A stretch of DNA of 12,517 bases from Chloroflexota bacterium (lineage in GTDB: Bacteria > Chloroflexota > Dehalococcoidia > SHYM01): NCBI GenBank assembly GCA_016199375.1, contig JACQGV010000050.1:1-12517 (forward strand), read 5' to 3'. Every line of letters starts with the position of its first letter. Position 1 is the first letter of the stretch. The position numbers and the translations under genes were made by a program. Under the pieces are notes generated by a model. That model saw nothing but the letters and a program-made list of their open reading frames with translations, was not told the DNA's origin and made no database searches. Positions 1 through 5,907 of the stretch are shown here, piece after piece.

Positions 1-846
1 CTCATCGGGCCGGGCCAGGGTGCCATCGGGGGCATCCAGATAGCCCAGCTCCAGGGCCATGGCCACGTTCTCCTGCATGCTGCGGCCCACTACCAGCACC
101 CGCCGCTGGTTCTTGACCGAGGCGTCTATCACCTGTTGGATCCGCGAGATAAGGGAGGCGAAGGTGGCGATGATCACGCGGCCCGGCGCCTCGGCCATCA
201 GGTATTGCAGGGTGCGGCCCACCACGAGCTCGGAGGGAGTATAGCCGGGCACCTCGGCGTAGGTGGAGTCGGAGAGCAGCAGCAGGACGCCCTCCCGGCC
301 CAGCTCGGCCAGGCGGGCGAAGTCGGCCACCAGGCCGTCCACGGGGGTGTGGTCGAACTTGAAGTCGCCGGTGTGGACCACCGTGCCGACGGGTGTCCGG
401 ATGGCGAAGCCCACGGCGTCGGGGATGCTGTGGTTCACCCGGAAAGCCTCCACACGGAAGGGCCCCAGGGTGAAGGGCTGGCCGGGCGCGATGATCTTCA
501 GGTCGGCCTGGTCCAGGAGAGCGTGCTCCTTTAGCCTCACCGTCACCAGGCCGTGGGTCAGCTTGGTGCAGTAGATGGGGACATTGAGGTCGGGGAGGAC
601 GAAGGGCAGGGCGCCGATGTGGTCTTCGTGGCCGTGGGTTAAGAGGATGGCCAAAACCTTCTCGCGGCGCTCCCGCAGGTAGGAGATGTCAGGGATGACC
701 AGGTCCACACCCAGCATCTCCTCCTCGGGGAACATGACGCCGCAGTCAACGACCAGGATCTGGTCATCGTACTCCAGCACCATCATGTTCTTGCCGATCT
801 CCCCCACCCCGCCCAGGGGGATGACCCGCAGCTTGTCTTTCGCCAT
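1..846 (-). CDS. rnj: Ribonuclease J, N-terminal part (truncated by window edge)
   Basis: The first 282 residues of an RNase J, a metallo-beta-lactamase/beta-CASP ribonuclease with 5'-3' exonuclease and endonuclease activity that matures and degrades RNA in the cytoplasm. The metal-binding motif THGHEDHIG gives His71, His73, Asp75 and His76. Further ligands are His139 in VNHSIPD and Asp161 in GDFKFD, and the family motif SDST follows at 192-195. Family members are about 550 residues, so roughly half is present; the beta-CASP remainder and C-terminal domain lie beyond position 1. The ATG at 846-844 gives the normal N-terminus (MAKDKLRVIPLGGVGEIGKN) and has an AGGA element just upstream. The gene lies 46 nt downstream of the uracil-DNA glycosylase on the same strand, so it is probably the distal part of the housekeeping operon. 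The frame is open throughout, with no sign of decay. Confidence 0.96.
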   Translation of the reverse strand, partial: MAKDKLRVIPLGGVGEIGKNMMVLEYDDQILVVDCGVMFPEEEMLGVDLVIPDISYLRERREKVLAILLTHGHEDHIGALPFVLPDLNVPIYCTKLTHGLVTVRLKEHALLDQADLKIIAPGQPFTLGPFRVEAFRVNHSIPDAVGFAIRTPVGTVVHTGDFKFDHTPVDGLVADFARLAELGREGVLLLLSDSTYAEVPGYTPSELVVGRTLQYLMAEAPGRVIIATFASLISRIQQVIDASVKNQRRVLVVGRSMQENVAMALELGYLDAPDGTLARPDE

Positions 847-892
847 ATCTATATCCTATCGTGGCCCGGACTTCCGCCAGGCCGTCCCACGC

Positions 893-1525
893 TCAGAACA
901 GCGTCAGTTGCTGGGTGCCCGCCGCGGCCCCAGCCGGTGTCGGGGCCGCCCGCGCCGCCTTCAGGATCTGGGGAAGCTGGGCAAAATCCTCTAGCAGGGT
1001 CGGACGCAAGCTGGCCTGGTGCAGGGCGGCCGCCGGGTGGAGCATCGGCACAATCGTAACGCCGTCCTTGACCAAAGGCTTGCCATGAACCTTGCTGATG
1101 GACTGGCCGGGCAGGTAGCGAGCCAGGGAATAGCGGCCCAGGGTTACGATGACCTTGGGGTGGACCAGGGCAAGCTGGGAGTCCAACCACTTGCTACAGG
1201 TCTGGATCTCGATGGGGTAGGGGTCGCGATTGCCCGGCGGCCGGCACTTGACGATGTTGCAGATGTAGACCTCGGAGCGCCGCAGCCCCGCCGCCTTGAG
1301 CAGCTCATCAAGGAACTGGCCCGCTGGCCCCACGAAGGGCCGGCCCTGCTGGTCCTCGTGAAAGCCGGGCCCCTCGCCGATGAAGACCACCTCGGCGTGG
1401 GGGTTGCCCTCTCCTGGCACTACCTGGGTGCGGCCCTTGGCCAGGCCACAAGCCGCGCAGCCCGTCATCTGTTTATTCAGGGCTTCAAGCTCGGTTACAA
1501 CCTGTTGCCCCGCAGGGTCAATCAT
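893..1525 (-). CDS. Family 4 uracil-DNA glycosylase (4Fe-4S)
   Basis: A 210-residue uracil-DNA glycosylase of the thermostable family 4 (UdgA type), which removes uracil from DNA to start base-excision repair. The four 4Fe-4S ligands are Cys23, Cys26, Cys94 and Cys110, in the spacing expected of the family. The active-site motif GEGPGFHEDQQGRPFVG spans residues 50-66, the NIVKCRPPGNRDP loop follows at 90-102, and the second catalytic motif HPAAAL begins at His163. After the conserved domain comes an Ala/Pro/Gly-rich tail (about 188-204) ending in QLTLF at the extreme C-terminus. This resembles a bacterial sliding-clamp binding peptide (see findings). The ATG at 1525 is preceded on the minus strand by TAGGATAGG, which could be a ribosome site or a weak extended -10. 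Some databases name such proteins phage SPO1 DNA polymerase-related, but the cysteines and motifs support the glycosylase. Confidence 0.95.
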   Translation of the reverse strand: MIDPAGQQVVTELEALNKQMTGCAACGLAKGRTQVVPGEGNPHAEVVFIGEGPGFHEDQQGRPFVGPAGQFLDELLKAAGLRRSEVYICNIVKCRPPGNRDPYPIEIQTCSKWLDSQLALVHPKVIVTLGRYSLARYLPGQSISKVHGKPLVKDGVTIVPMLHPAAALHQASLRPTLLEDFAQLPQILKAARAAPTPAGAAAGTQQLTLF

Positions 1526-1704
1526 CTCAGCCTATCCTAGCATATCCAGATCGGGGCGCGGCCCCGGCCCCTCGTAGCAGCGGCCTCCAGGCCGTCGCCA
1601 GCAGTCTTCCTGGTCCCACTGCAGATGAGATTGCATCTTTGTGCCGGCGATGCTTGAATACTTTCCTAGATTCGTTTCGATGCTACCACATGGCTGTCAC
1701 TGGG
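1526..1704. other. Intergenic gap between tatC and the UDG gene
   Basis: 179 nt with no supportable gene on either strand. On the minus strand it begins beside a short dyad over the tatC stop (CTGGGTCAACCCAG, 1700-1713). Near the UDG start it carries small GC-rich hairpins, GGCC-TCCA-GGCC around 1584-1595 and GGGGC-CGC-GCCCC around 1553-1565. Neither is followed by a T-run, so I do not call a terminator. TGCTAGGAT, minus strand at 1534-1542, fits an extended -10 ending 8 nt before the UDG ATG, but I see no convincing -35. The gap is the longest within the minus-strand run, so a separate promoter for UDG and RNase J is possible. Confidence 0.45.
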
Positions 1705-2487
1705 TCAACCCAGGGACGCGCTGGCAGATTCCCGGCGGCGCTGGGCTATCCGGCGTTGGCGCTGGCCCCAGCGAGCCAGCAAGAGGCCGACCTCGAAGAG
1801 AGCAATGATAGGCACCGCCACCAACGTCATGGTGATGGGGTCAGCAGTGGGGGTGATGACCGCGGCGCCGACGAAGGCGAGAACGATGGCAGGCCGCCGG
1901 ATGCCTTTCACCCGCTCAGGAGAGAGGACCCCGATGCGCCCCAGGAAGTACATCACCAGGGGCAGCTCGAACACCAGGCCGATCCAGAGCATGAGGTTGG
2001 CCACCAGAGATACGTAGGCCCCAATGCGTATCTGCGGCTCCGCGATCTCTTGACCGAAGGTAAAGAGGAATTGGAAGGTGGGGGGGAAAAGGACGAAATA
2101 GGCGAAGGCGGCGCCGGCTATGAAGGAGAGGAGGGCCCCGGGCAGCAGCAGAAAGACATAGCGTCGCTCGGTGGGGTTGAGGCCCGGAGCGACGAACAGG
2201 ACGACCTGGTAGAGCCAGATGGGCATCGCCAGGACCAGGCCCGAGATGATGGCGACCTTGAAGTAGGTCGACAGCAGCTCGGTGGGCTGGGTGTAGATGA
2301 ACTGAACGGGCGGCGCGGGCCGCTTCAAGAAATCGAAGATCTGCCGGGTGAAGGTGAAGGAAAGAGCGGTAGTGACAGCGACCGCCAGCAAAGAGATGAT
2401 AAGACGCCGCCGCAGCTCAGCCAGGTGCTCAACCAGGGACAGCCGCCGCTCGGGGCCTTGGTCTGGGGTGGCTTGCTCAGCCGCCAT
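1705..2487 (-). CDS. tatC: Sec-independent (twin-arginine) translocase subunit TatC
   Basis: TatC, the multi-spanning inner-membrane receptor of the twin-arginine export pathway. It binds twin-arginine signal peptides and exports folded, often cofactor-bearing proteins. At 260 residues it is of normal family length. The cytoplasmic N-terminal signature LVEHLAELRRRL is at 18-29, with Glu20 and Glu24 in the signal-peptide binding region. APGLNPTERR at 100-109 supplies the second conserved Glu (107), FELPL at 173-177 the conserved intramembrane Glu174, and ITPTADP at 211-217 the periplasmic loop signature. Six hydrophobic segments lie near 29-47, 74-98, 111-134, 157-181, 199-213 and 219-238. The C-terminus is Arg-rich and cytoplasmic. 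The ATG at 2487 lacks a strong ribosome site, though no better start lies upstream in frame. No TatA/TatB gene is visible nearby, so they must lie elsewhere. It follows acpP by 81 nt on the same strand. Confidence 0.96.
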   Translation of the reverse strand: MAAEQATPDQGPERRLSLVEHLAELRRRLIISLLAVAVTTALSFTFTRQIFDFLKRPAPPVQFIYTQPTELLSTYFKVAIISGLVLAMPIWLYQVVLFVAPGLNPTERRYVFLLLPGALLSFIAGAAFAYFVLFPPTFQFLFTFGQEIAEPQIRIGAYVSLVANLMLWIGLVFELPLVMYFLGRIGVLSPERVKGIRRPAIVLAFVGAAVITPTADPITMTLVAVPIIALFEVGLLLARWGQRQRRIAQRRRESASASLG

Positions 2488-2568
2488 GCCAGCGGCCGGG
2501 GCAGCCTCTGCCCGGAGGAGTGCTGGTGGAGCGAGGTTGGTTGCGGTCTTCCACCTTAATGAACGGTC

Positions 2569-2829
2569 TCAGTCGTCTGCGATCCCCTTCTCTTTGATGT
2601 AGTCAACGGCGTCCTGGACAGTGGCGATCTTCTCAGCGTCTTCGTCGGAGATCTCCAGTTTGTGATCCCCGTCGCTGAACGCCTCTTCCAGCGACATCAC
2701 CAGTTCCACCAGGTCGAGGGAATCGGCATTGAGGTCGTCCACAAAGGAGGCGCTGGGCGTGACCTCCGATTCATCCACACCCAGTTGCTCGGCAACGATT
2801 TTCTTGACGCGCTCGTAGATTGTAGGCAT
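2569..2829 (-). CDS. acpP: Acyl carrier protein
   Basis: An 86-residue acyl carrier protein, the cytosolic shuttle that carries growing acyl chains on 4'-phosphopantetheine during type II fatty-acid synthesis. The attachment site is Ser37 in the motif ADSLDLVEL, preceded by FVDDL. It is acidic overall, and the helix III region [20 protein letters not shown] matches the family. The link between helices II and III carries extra residues (SDGDHK, 52-57) compared with ordinary AcpP (see findings). The ATG at 2829 has a strong ribosome site AAGGGGGAG at 2835-2843 with 5-nt spacing, as expected for one of the cell's most abundant proteins. It sits 31 nt downstream of nusB and belongs functionally with fabD and fabG upstream. 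Confidence 0.97.
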   Translation of the reverse strand: MPTIYERVKKIVAEQLGVDESEVTPSASFVDDLNADSLDLVELVMSLEEAFSDGDHKLEISDEDAEKIATVQDAVDYIKEKGIADD

Positions 2830-2860
2830 GGTCTCTCCCCCTTCAGCGTAGCAACGCCGG

Positions 2861-3271
2861 TTATTTTATCGCGGGGGCGCTGACGGAGCCAAGGACTCCG
2901 TTGATAAACTTGGCCGAGCCCGCGCTCCCGAAGGCCTTGGCCAGCTCCACAGCTTCGTTGATGACGGCCTTTAGCGGCACCTTCCGGTCTATCAGTATCT
3001 CGAAGAGGGCCAGGCGCAGGATGTTGCGGTCCACAGGCGCCATCTGCTCCAGGGGCCACGCGGGGGCGAAGCGGACTATGGTGCCATCTATGGTCTCCCG
3101 GTGCGCCAGCACTCCCTCCAGTAGCTCCCAGGCATAAACCAGGTGCGCGGGGCAGGCCGCGCGCTCGCCCACCAGGCGCGCCAGGGATAACCGGGAGTCG
3201 TGCCCAGTGCAGTCCGCCTCGTAGAGGGCTTGCATGGCGGCGATGCGTGCCTTCCGGCGGCCACCCGGCAT
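2861..3271 (-). CDS. nusB: Transcription antitermination factor NusB
   Basis: A 136-residue NusB, the all-helical RNA-binding protein that pairs with NusE (ribosomal protein S10) on boxA RNA and helps RNA polymerase read through rRNA operons. Family signatures visible are the N-terminal [13 protein letters not shown], the central [20 protein letters not shown] and the C-terminal [12 protein letters not shown] with KFINGVLG. Length is normal. It starts 3 nt after the fabG TAA, and the AAGG spanning that junction can serve as its ribosome site, so translation is probably coupled to fabG. Its place between fabG and acpP puts a stable-RNA transcription factor inside the fatty-acid cluster. Confidence 0.95.
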   Translation of the reverse strand: MPGGRRKARIAAMQALYEADCTGHDSRLSLARLVGERAACPAHLVYAWELLEGVLAHRETIDGTIVRFAPAWPLEQMAPVDRNILRLALFEILIDRKVPLKAVINEAVELAKAFGSAGSAKFINGVLGSVSAPAIK

Positions 3272-3274
3272 ACC

Positions 3275-4021
3275 TTACACCATGGTCAGGCCGCCGTCCA
3301 CACACAGGACGTGGCCGGTTATGTAGCGGGCCTCCTCCGAGGCCAGGAAGGCCACCGCGGCGGCGATGTCCTCCGGCTGGCCCAAGCGCCCCAGCGGTAT
3401 CTGCTTCAGGATCTCCTGTTTCAGCTCCTCCTTCAGTCCCTTGGTCATGGCGGTGTCGATAAAGCCGGGGGCGATGGCATTGACCGTCACCCCGCGGGAA
3501 GCGGCCTCCTTGGCCGTGGCCTTGGAAAGCCCCACCAGGCCGGCCTTGGAGGCGGCGTAGTTGGCCTGTCCCGCGTTGCCCACCAGGCCCACCACGCTGG
3601 CGATGTTGATGATCCTGCCCCAGCGCTGGCGCAGCATGGGCCGCAGGGCGGCGCGGGTGCAGAGGAAGGCGCCCTTGAGGTTTACAGTGAGCACCCGGTC
3701 CCAGTCTTCATCGCTCATCCGCAGGAGCAGGGCATCGCGGGTGATGCCGGCGTTGTTCACCAGGACATGGAGGCCGCCCAGATCGGCCATTATGCGGTCC
3801 ACCAGCTGGTTCACCTGGTCGGCGGCCGCCACATCGGCGGGGTAAAACTGCGCCTGGCGGCCCTGCCCCTGGAGCTCTTGGACTACCGCCTGGCCGCCGG
3901 CGGCATCCACATCGCTGATGGCAAGGGCAGCGCCGTCCTGGGCGAGCCGCAGCGCCACCGCCCGCCCGATGCCGCGGCCGCTCCCCGTCACCAGGGCGAC
4001 CTTGCCCGCTAGCCCGGTCAC
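3275..4021 (-). CDS. fabG: 3-oxoacyl-[acyl-carrier-protein] reductase FabG
   Basis: A 248-residue short-chain dehydrogenase that reduces beta-ketoacyl-ACP with NADPH in the elongation cycle of type II fatty-acid synthesis. The Rossmann glycine motif TGSGRGIG is at 12-19 and NNAG at 89-92. The catalytic set is Asn114, Ser142, Tyr155 and Lys159 (YAASK). NAIAPGFIDTAMT at 181-193 and the C-terminal VDGGLTMV are typical of FabG. The start is GTG at 4021-4019 and overlaps the fabD stop as GTGA, the usual form of translational coupling. It is followed at 3 nt by nusB. As an SDR it could act on other ketoacyl substrates, but the fabD-fabG-acpP context fixes the role. Confidence 0.96.
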   Translation of the reverse strand: MTGLAGKVALVTGSGRGIGRAVALRLAQDGAALAISDVDAAGGQAVVQELQGQGRQAQFYPADVAAADQVNQLVDRIMADLGGLHVLVNNAGITRDALLLRMSDEDWDRVLTVNLKGAFLCTRAALRPMLRQRWGRIINIASVVGLVGNAGQANYAASKAGLVGLSKATAKEAASRGVTVNAIAPGFIDTAMTKGLKEELKQEILKQIPLGRLGQPEDIAAAVAFLASEEARYITGHVLCVDGGLTMV

Positions 4022-4956
4022 TGCTCCACGCCCTGGGGCTGCCGGCCATCCTCGGGGAACAGCAGCACGCCGACGTTGCTGGCCGCGACGTTGCGGTCTA
4101 TGCGCTTGATCAGGCCGGAGAGGACATCGCCCGGGCCCACTTCATAGAAGGTGCCGACGCCCGCCCGCACCATGAACTCCACGGAGCGCTGCCAGTAGAC
4201 GCAGCCACAGAGCTGGGCCACCAGCTCCCGCCGGATAGCCTCGGCGTCCCGTAGCGGCTGGGCGGTGGTGTTGGAAACGATAGGGACTGCGGGGTCTTTC
4301 AGGGCGATCTCCTCCACTACCTTGGCCATCGCAATCATAGCCGGGCGCATCAGCTCCGAGTGGAAGGCCCCGCTGACATCCAGCGGGATGACCTTCCTGG
4401 CCCCCGCCACCCGGGCCAGGTCGAGGGCCCAGGCGAGAGCCTGGCGGGTGCCGCTGAGAACGATCTGGCCCACCGAGTTCAGGTTGGCCACCTGGGCCCC
4501 CGTTTGCCAGCAGACCTCCTCGACCGTCGCCAGGTCCAGCCCCAGGATGGCCACCATGCCCCCAGGCACCCGCTGGCCGGCCTCGTGCATCAACCGGCCG
4601 CGCTCTCGCACCAGCTGCAGGACCTCGGCGAAGGGCAGGACGCCAGCGGCTACGAGCGCAGTGTACTCGCCCAGGCTATGGCCAGCCACAAAGGCTGGCC
4701 GCACCTGCCCGTTCAGCCTCTCATAGGTGGCGGCCAGGAAGGCCACGCTGGCGGTCATGATAGCGGGTTGGGCATTGATGGTCTGCCTGAGCACCTCGGG
4801 AGGGCCTTCAAAGCATAGCTGGGAAAGGGAGAGGCCCAGCACCTCGTCGGCTTCCTGAAAGACCCGCCGGGCGGCCGCGGAGCGCTCGGACAGCTCCTTG
4901 CCCATGCCGACCGCCTGCGAGCCCTGGCCCGGAAAGATGAAGGCCACCCTGTTCAC
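4018..4956 (-). CDS. fabD: Malonyl-CoA:ACP transacylase FabD
   Basis: A 312-residue malonyl-CoA:ACP transacylase that loads malonate onto ACP to supply extender units for fatty-acid synthesis. FPGQGSQ is at 8-14, the nucleophile Ser94 lies in GHSLGE, Arg119 lies in the RERGRLM segment, His199 in GAFHS, and VGPGDVLSGLIKRI near the C-terminus. Length and motif order are normal. The start codon is GTG (4956-4954), chosen because MNRVAFIFPGQGSQ aligns with the family start. No good Shine-Dalgarno precedes it. A 10-codon upstream reading frame ends exactly on this start as GTGA (see findings). It lies 50 nt downstream of rpmF, and its stop overlaps the fabG start. Confidence 0.96.
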   Translation of the reverse strand: MNRVAFIFPGQGSQAVGMGKELSERSAAARRVFQEADEVLGLSLSQLCFEGPPEVLRQTINAQPAIMTASVAFLAATYERLNGQVRPAFVAGHSLGEYTALVAAGVLPFAEVLQLVRERGRLMHEAGQRVPGGMVAILGLDLATVEEVCWQTGAQVANLNSVGQIVLSGTRQALAWALDLARVAGARKVIPLDVSGAFHSELMRPAMIAMAKVVEEIALKDPAVPIVSNTTAQPLRDAEAIRRELVAQLCGCVYWQRSVEFMVRAGVGTFYEVGPGDVLSGLIKRIDRNVAASNVGVLLFPEDGRQPQGVEQ

Positions 4957-4985
4957 GGTCGGTCGGGGTGCACCCGTGTCAGCAT
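4953..4985 (-). other. Possible 10-codon leader ORF coupled to fabD
   Basis: On the minus strand an ATG at 4985-4983 opens a frame encoding MLTRVHPDRP. Its TGA (4955-4953) overlaps the fabD GTG start as GTGA, the same geometry as the fabD/fabG junction. No Shine-Dalgarno is evident before the ATG. This could be chance in GC-rich DNA. If translated, it would bring ribosomes to fabD, which has no clear ribosome site of its own. Confidence 0.3.
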
Positions 4986-4990
4986 GAAGG

Positions 4991-5008
4991 AGGCTCAGGC
5001 CAGAGCCT
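4991..5008 (-). other. Stem-loop at the rpmF/fabD junction
   Basis: On the minus strand, AGGCTC-TGGCCT-GAGCCT forms a perfect 6-bp stem with a 6-nt loop. It begins inside the rpmF TAG stop and ends 34 nt before the fabD start. The following bases are CCTTC with no T-run, so it is not a normal intrinsic terminator. It could be an RNA processing or stability element separating rpmF levels from fab levels. Confidence 0.4.
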
Positions 5009-5204
5009 AGCCTGCGGCCTCAACCTTCTCTACCGCGATCGCCTGGCGGCCGCGGTAGCTACCGCAGACCGGACAGACCTGGTGGGAGGGCCTGGGACTA
5101 TGGCACTGGGGACAGGCCACCAGGACCGGCACTGTCAGCGCCATGTGGCTGCGCCGTTTCCGGGTGCGCGCCTTGGAGGACTTATGTTTCGGCAGTGGTG
5201 GCAT
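5007..5204 (-). CDS. rpmF: Ribosomal protein bL32
   Basis: A 65-residue bL32, a small basic protein of the large ribosomal subunit. The N-terminus MPPLPKHKSSKARTRKRRSH is the family signature. It is the zinc-binding form: Cys31, Cys34, Cys44 and Cys47 make a CxxC...CxxC ribbon (ACPQC...VCPVCG). The ATG at 5204 lies 6 nt after the DUF177 TAG, with AGGG for ribosome binding near the junction. The DUF177-rpmF pair is one of the most conserved gene neighbourhoods in bacteria. Confidence 0.97.
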   Translation of the reverse strand: MPPLPKHKSSKARTRKRRSHMALTVPVLVACPQCHSPRPSHQVCPVCGSYRGRQAIAVEKVEAAG

Positions 5205-5210
5205 AGCGCC

Positions 5211-5753
5211 CTAATTCCTTTGCTTCCTTCTAAATGTCCCCTGCTCCAGAAGCTGGCGCAGGGGAGCCCAACGTTGCTCGACGGGGGCGGGCGGGCAGGC
5301 ACAGGGCCCTTGGTTCAGGTTGGCCCCGCAGTCAGCACACAGGCCGACGCACCCTGGCCGGCAGAGGAGCCGCATCGGCGTGCTCGCGATCAGGTACTGC
5401 CGCGTCGCTTCGCCCAAGTCAAGTTGATTATACTCGTCGATCCGGAAGGCGTCCTTGTTCTCGGGGTCTGGGAGCTTGCCCCCGTGGAGGATGTCAATGA
5501 TAGGATAGAATACCTCCTCAAGCTCTATGTCCAGGGGCTGACGCACCGGCACGAGACAGCGGTCACAGCGCCCTCGGACCTCCGTGGCCAGCGCCGCCTG
5601 GACCAGGATACCGCGGTCGGTGCGAAGGAGCTCAACGCGGCCCCGCAGAGGGATGCTCGCGCCCTGGGCGCCCTCGTCCACCACCTCGTCCAGCTCGTAC
5701 TCGCGGCGGGCGCCGATCTCCGCTTTGAGGAGCTGGGCCACATTGATGCGCAT
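5211..5753 (-). CDS. DUF177 (YceD-type) protein
   Basis: A 180-residue member of the DUF177/YceD family, nearly always encoded next to rpmF. The family has been linked to 23S rRNA accumulation or large-subunit assembly, but no reaction is established. Conserved features are GRCDRC (Cys63, Cys66) and the C-terminal CRPGCVGLCADCGANLN, with Cys131, Cys135, Cys139 and Cys142, which would suit a zinc site. Two more cysteines are at 151 and 153. An acidic central part (about 74-118) separates the two cysteine groups. The ATG at 5753 has AAGGGAG just upstream and a near-perfect promoter beyond it, making this the first gene of the minus-strand operon. Confidence 0.93.
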   Translation of the reverse strand: MRINVAQLLKAEIGARREYELDEVVDEGAQGASIPLRGRVELLRTDRGILVQAALATEVRGRCDRCLVPVRQPLDIELEEVFYPIIDILHGGKLPDPENKDAFRIDEYNQLDLGEATRQYLIASTPMRLLCRPGCVGLCADCGANLNQGPCACPPAPVEQRWAPLRQLLEQGTFRRKQRN

Positions 5754-5775
5754 GGCGCTCCCTTAGAACGCGGTC

Positions 5776-5805
5776 ATTATAGGAATGGGTTCTGGAGAGT
5801 GTCAA
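5776..5805 (-). promoter_or_regulatory. Strong sigma70-type promoter for the DUF177-rpmF-fab operon
   Basis: On the minus strand, TTGACA (5805-5800) and TATAAT (5781-5776) are both perfect consensus hexamers separated by 18 nt. The predicted start of transcription is near 5769, giving a leader of about 15 nt that contains only the ribosome site AAGGGAG and the DUF177 ATG. Two perfect hexamers are uncommon in a GC-rich genome and imply strong housekeeping transcription. Confidence 0.85.
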
Positions 5806-5842
5806 GGCAACACTTATGGGGCGGCCCCCGCGGGGCCCCGGG

Positions 5843-5858
5843 CGCCGAGCCCTCGGCG
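5843..5858. repeat. Dyad symmetry between the divergent promoters
   Basis: CGCCGAG-CC-CTCGGCG is a perfect 7-bp inverted repeat with a 2-nt centre. It lies between the two divergent promoters and ends 10 nt before the moaD-moaE -35 box, where an activator or repressor could bind. It stands in very GC-rich sequence, so chance is possible. Confidence 0.35.
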
Positions 5859-5868
5859 GCATCCCGCG

Positions 5869-5897
5869 TGGACTGCGGACGCGGCCTGCCCTATAAT
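5869..5897 (+). promoter_or_regulatory. Promoter for the moaD-moaE / CoA-transferase operon
   Basis: TGGACT (5869-5874, four of six consensus bases) and a perfect TATAAT (5892-5897) are separated by 17 nt. Only 10 nt separate the -10 box from the ATG at 5908, so transcription should begin within a few bases of the start codon, giving a leaderless or nearly leaderless mRNA. Confidence 0.75.
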
Positions 5898-5907
5898 CGC
5901 CAGCAGG

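Noticed and set aside
1700..1713. Perfect short dyad CTGGGTCAACCCAG over the tatC stop
   Set aside because: The 2-nt loop cannot form a normal RNA hairpin, there is no T-run, and chance is likely.
1639..2559. Plus-strand ORF of 306 aa
   Set aside because: Antisense shadow of tatC; rich in Glu/Gly/Gln because it complements hydrophobic codons.
5785..5907. N-terminal extension of MoaD-MoaE
   Set aside because: It would place the promoter inside the coding region and encodes nothing conserved; the ATG at 5908 matches the MoaD family start.
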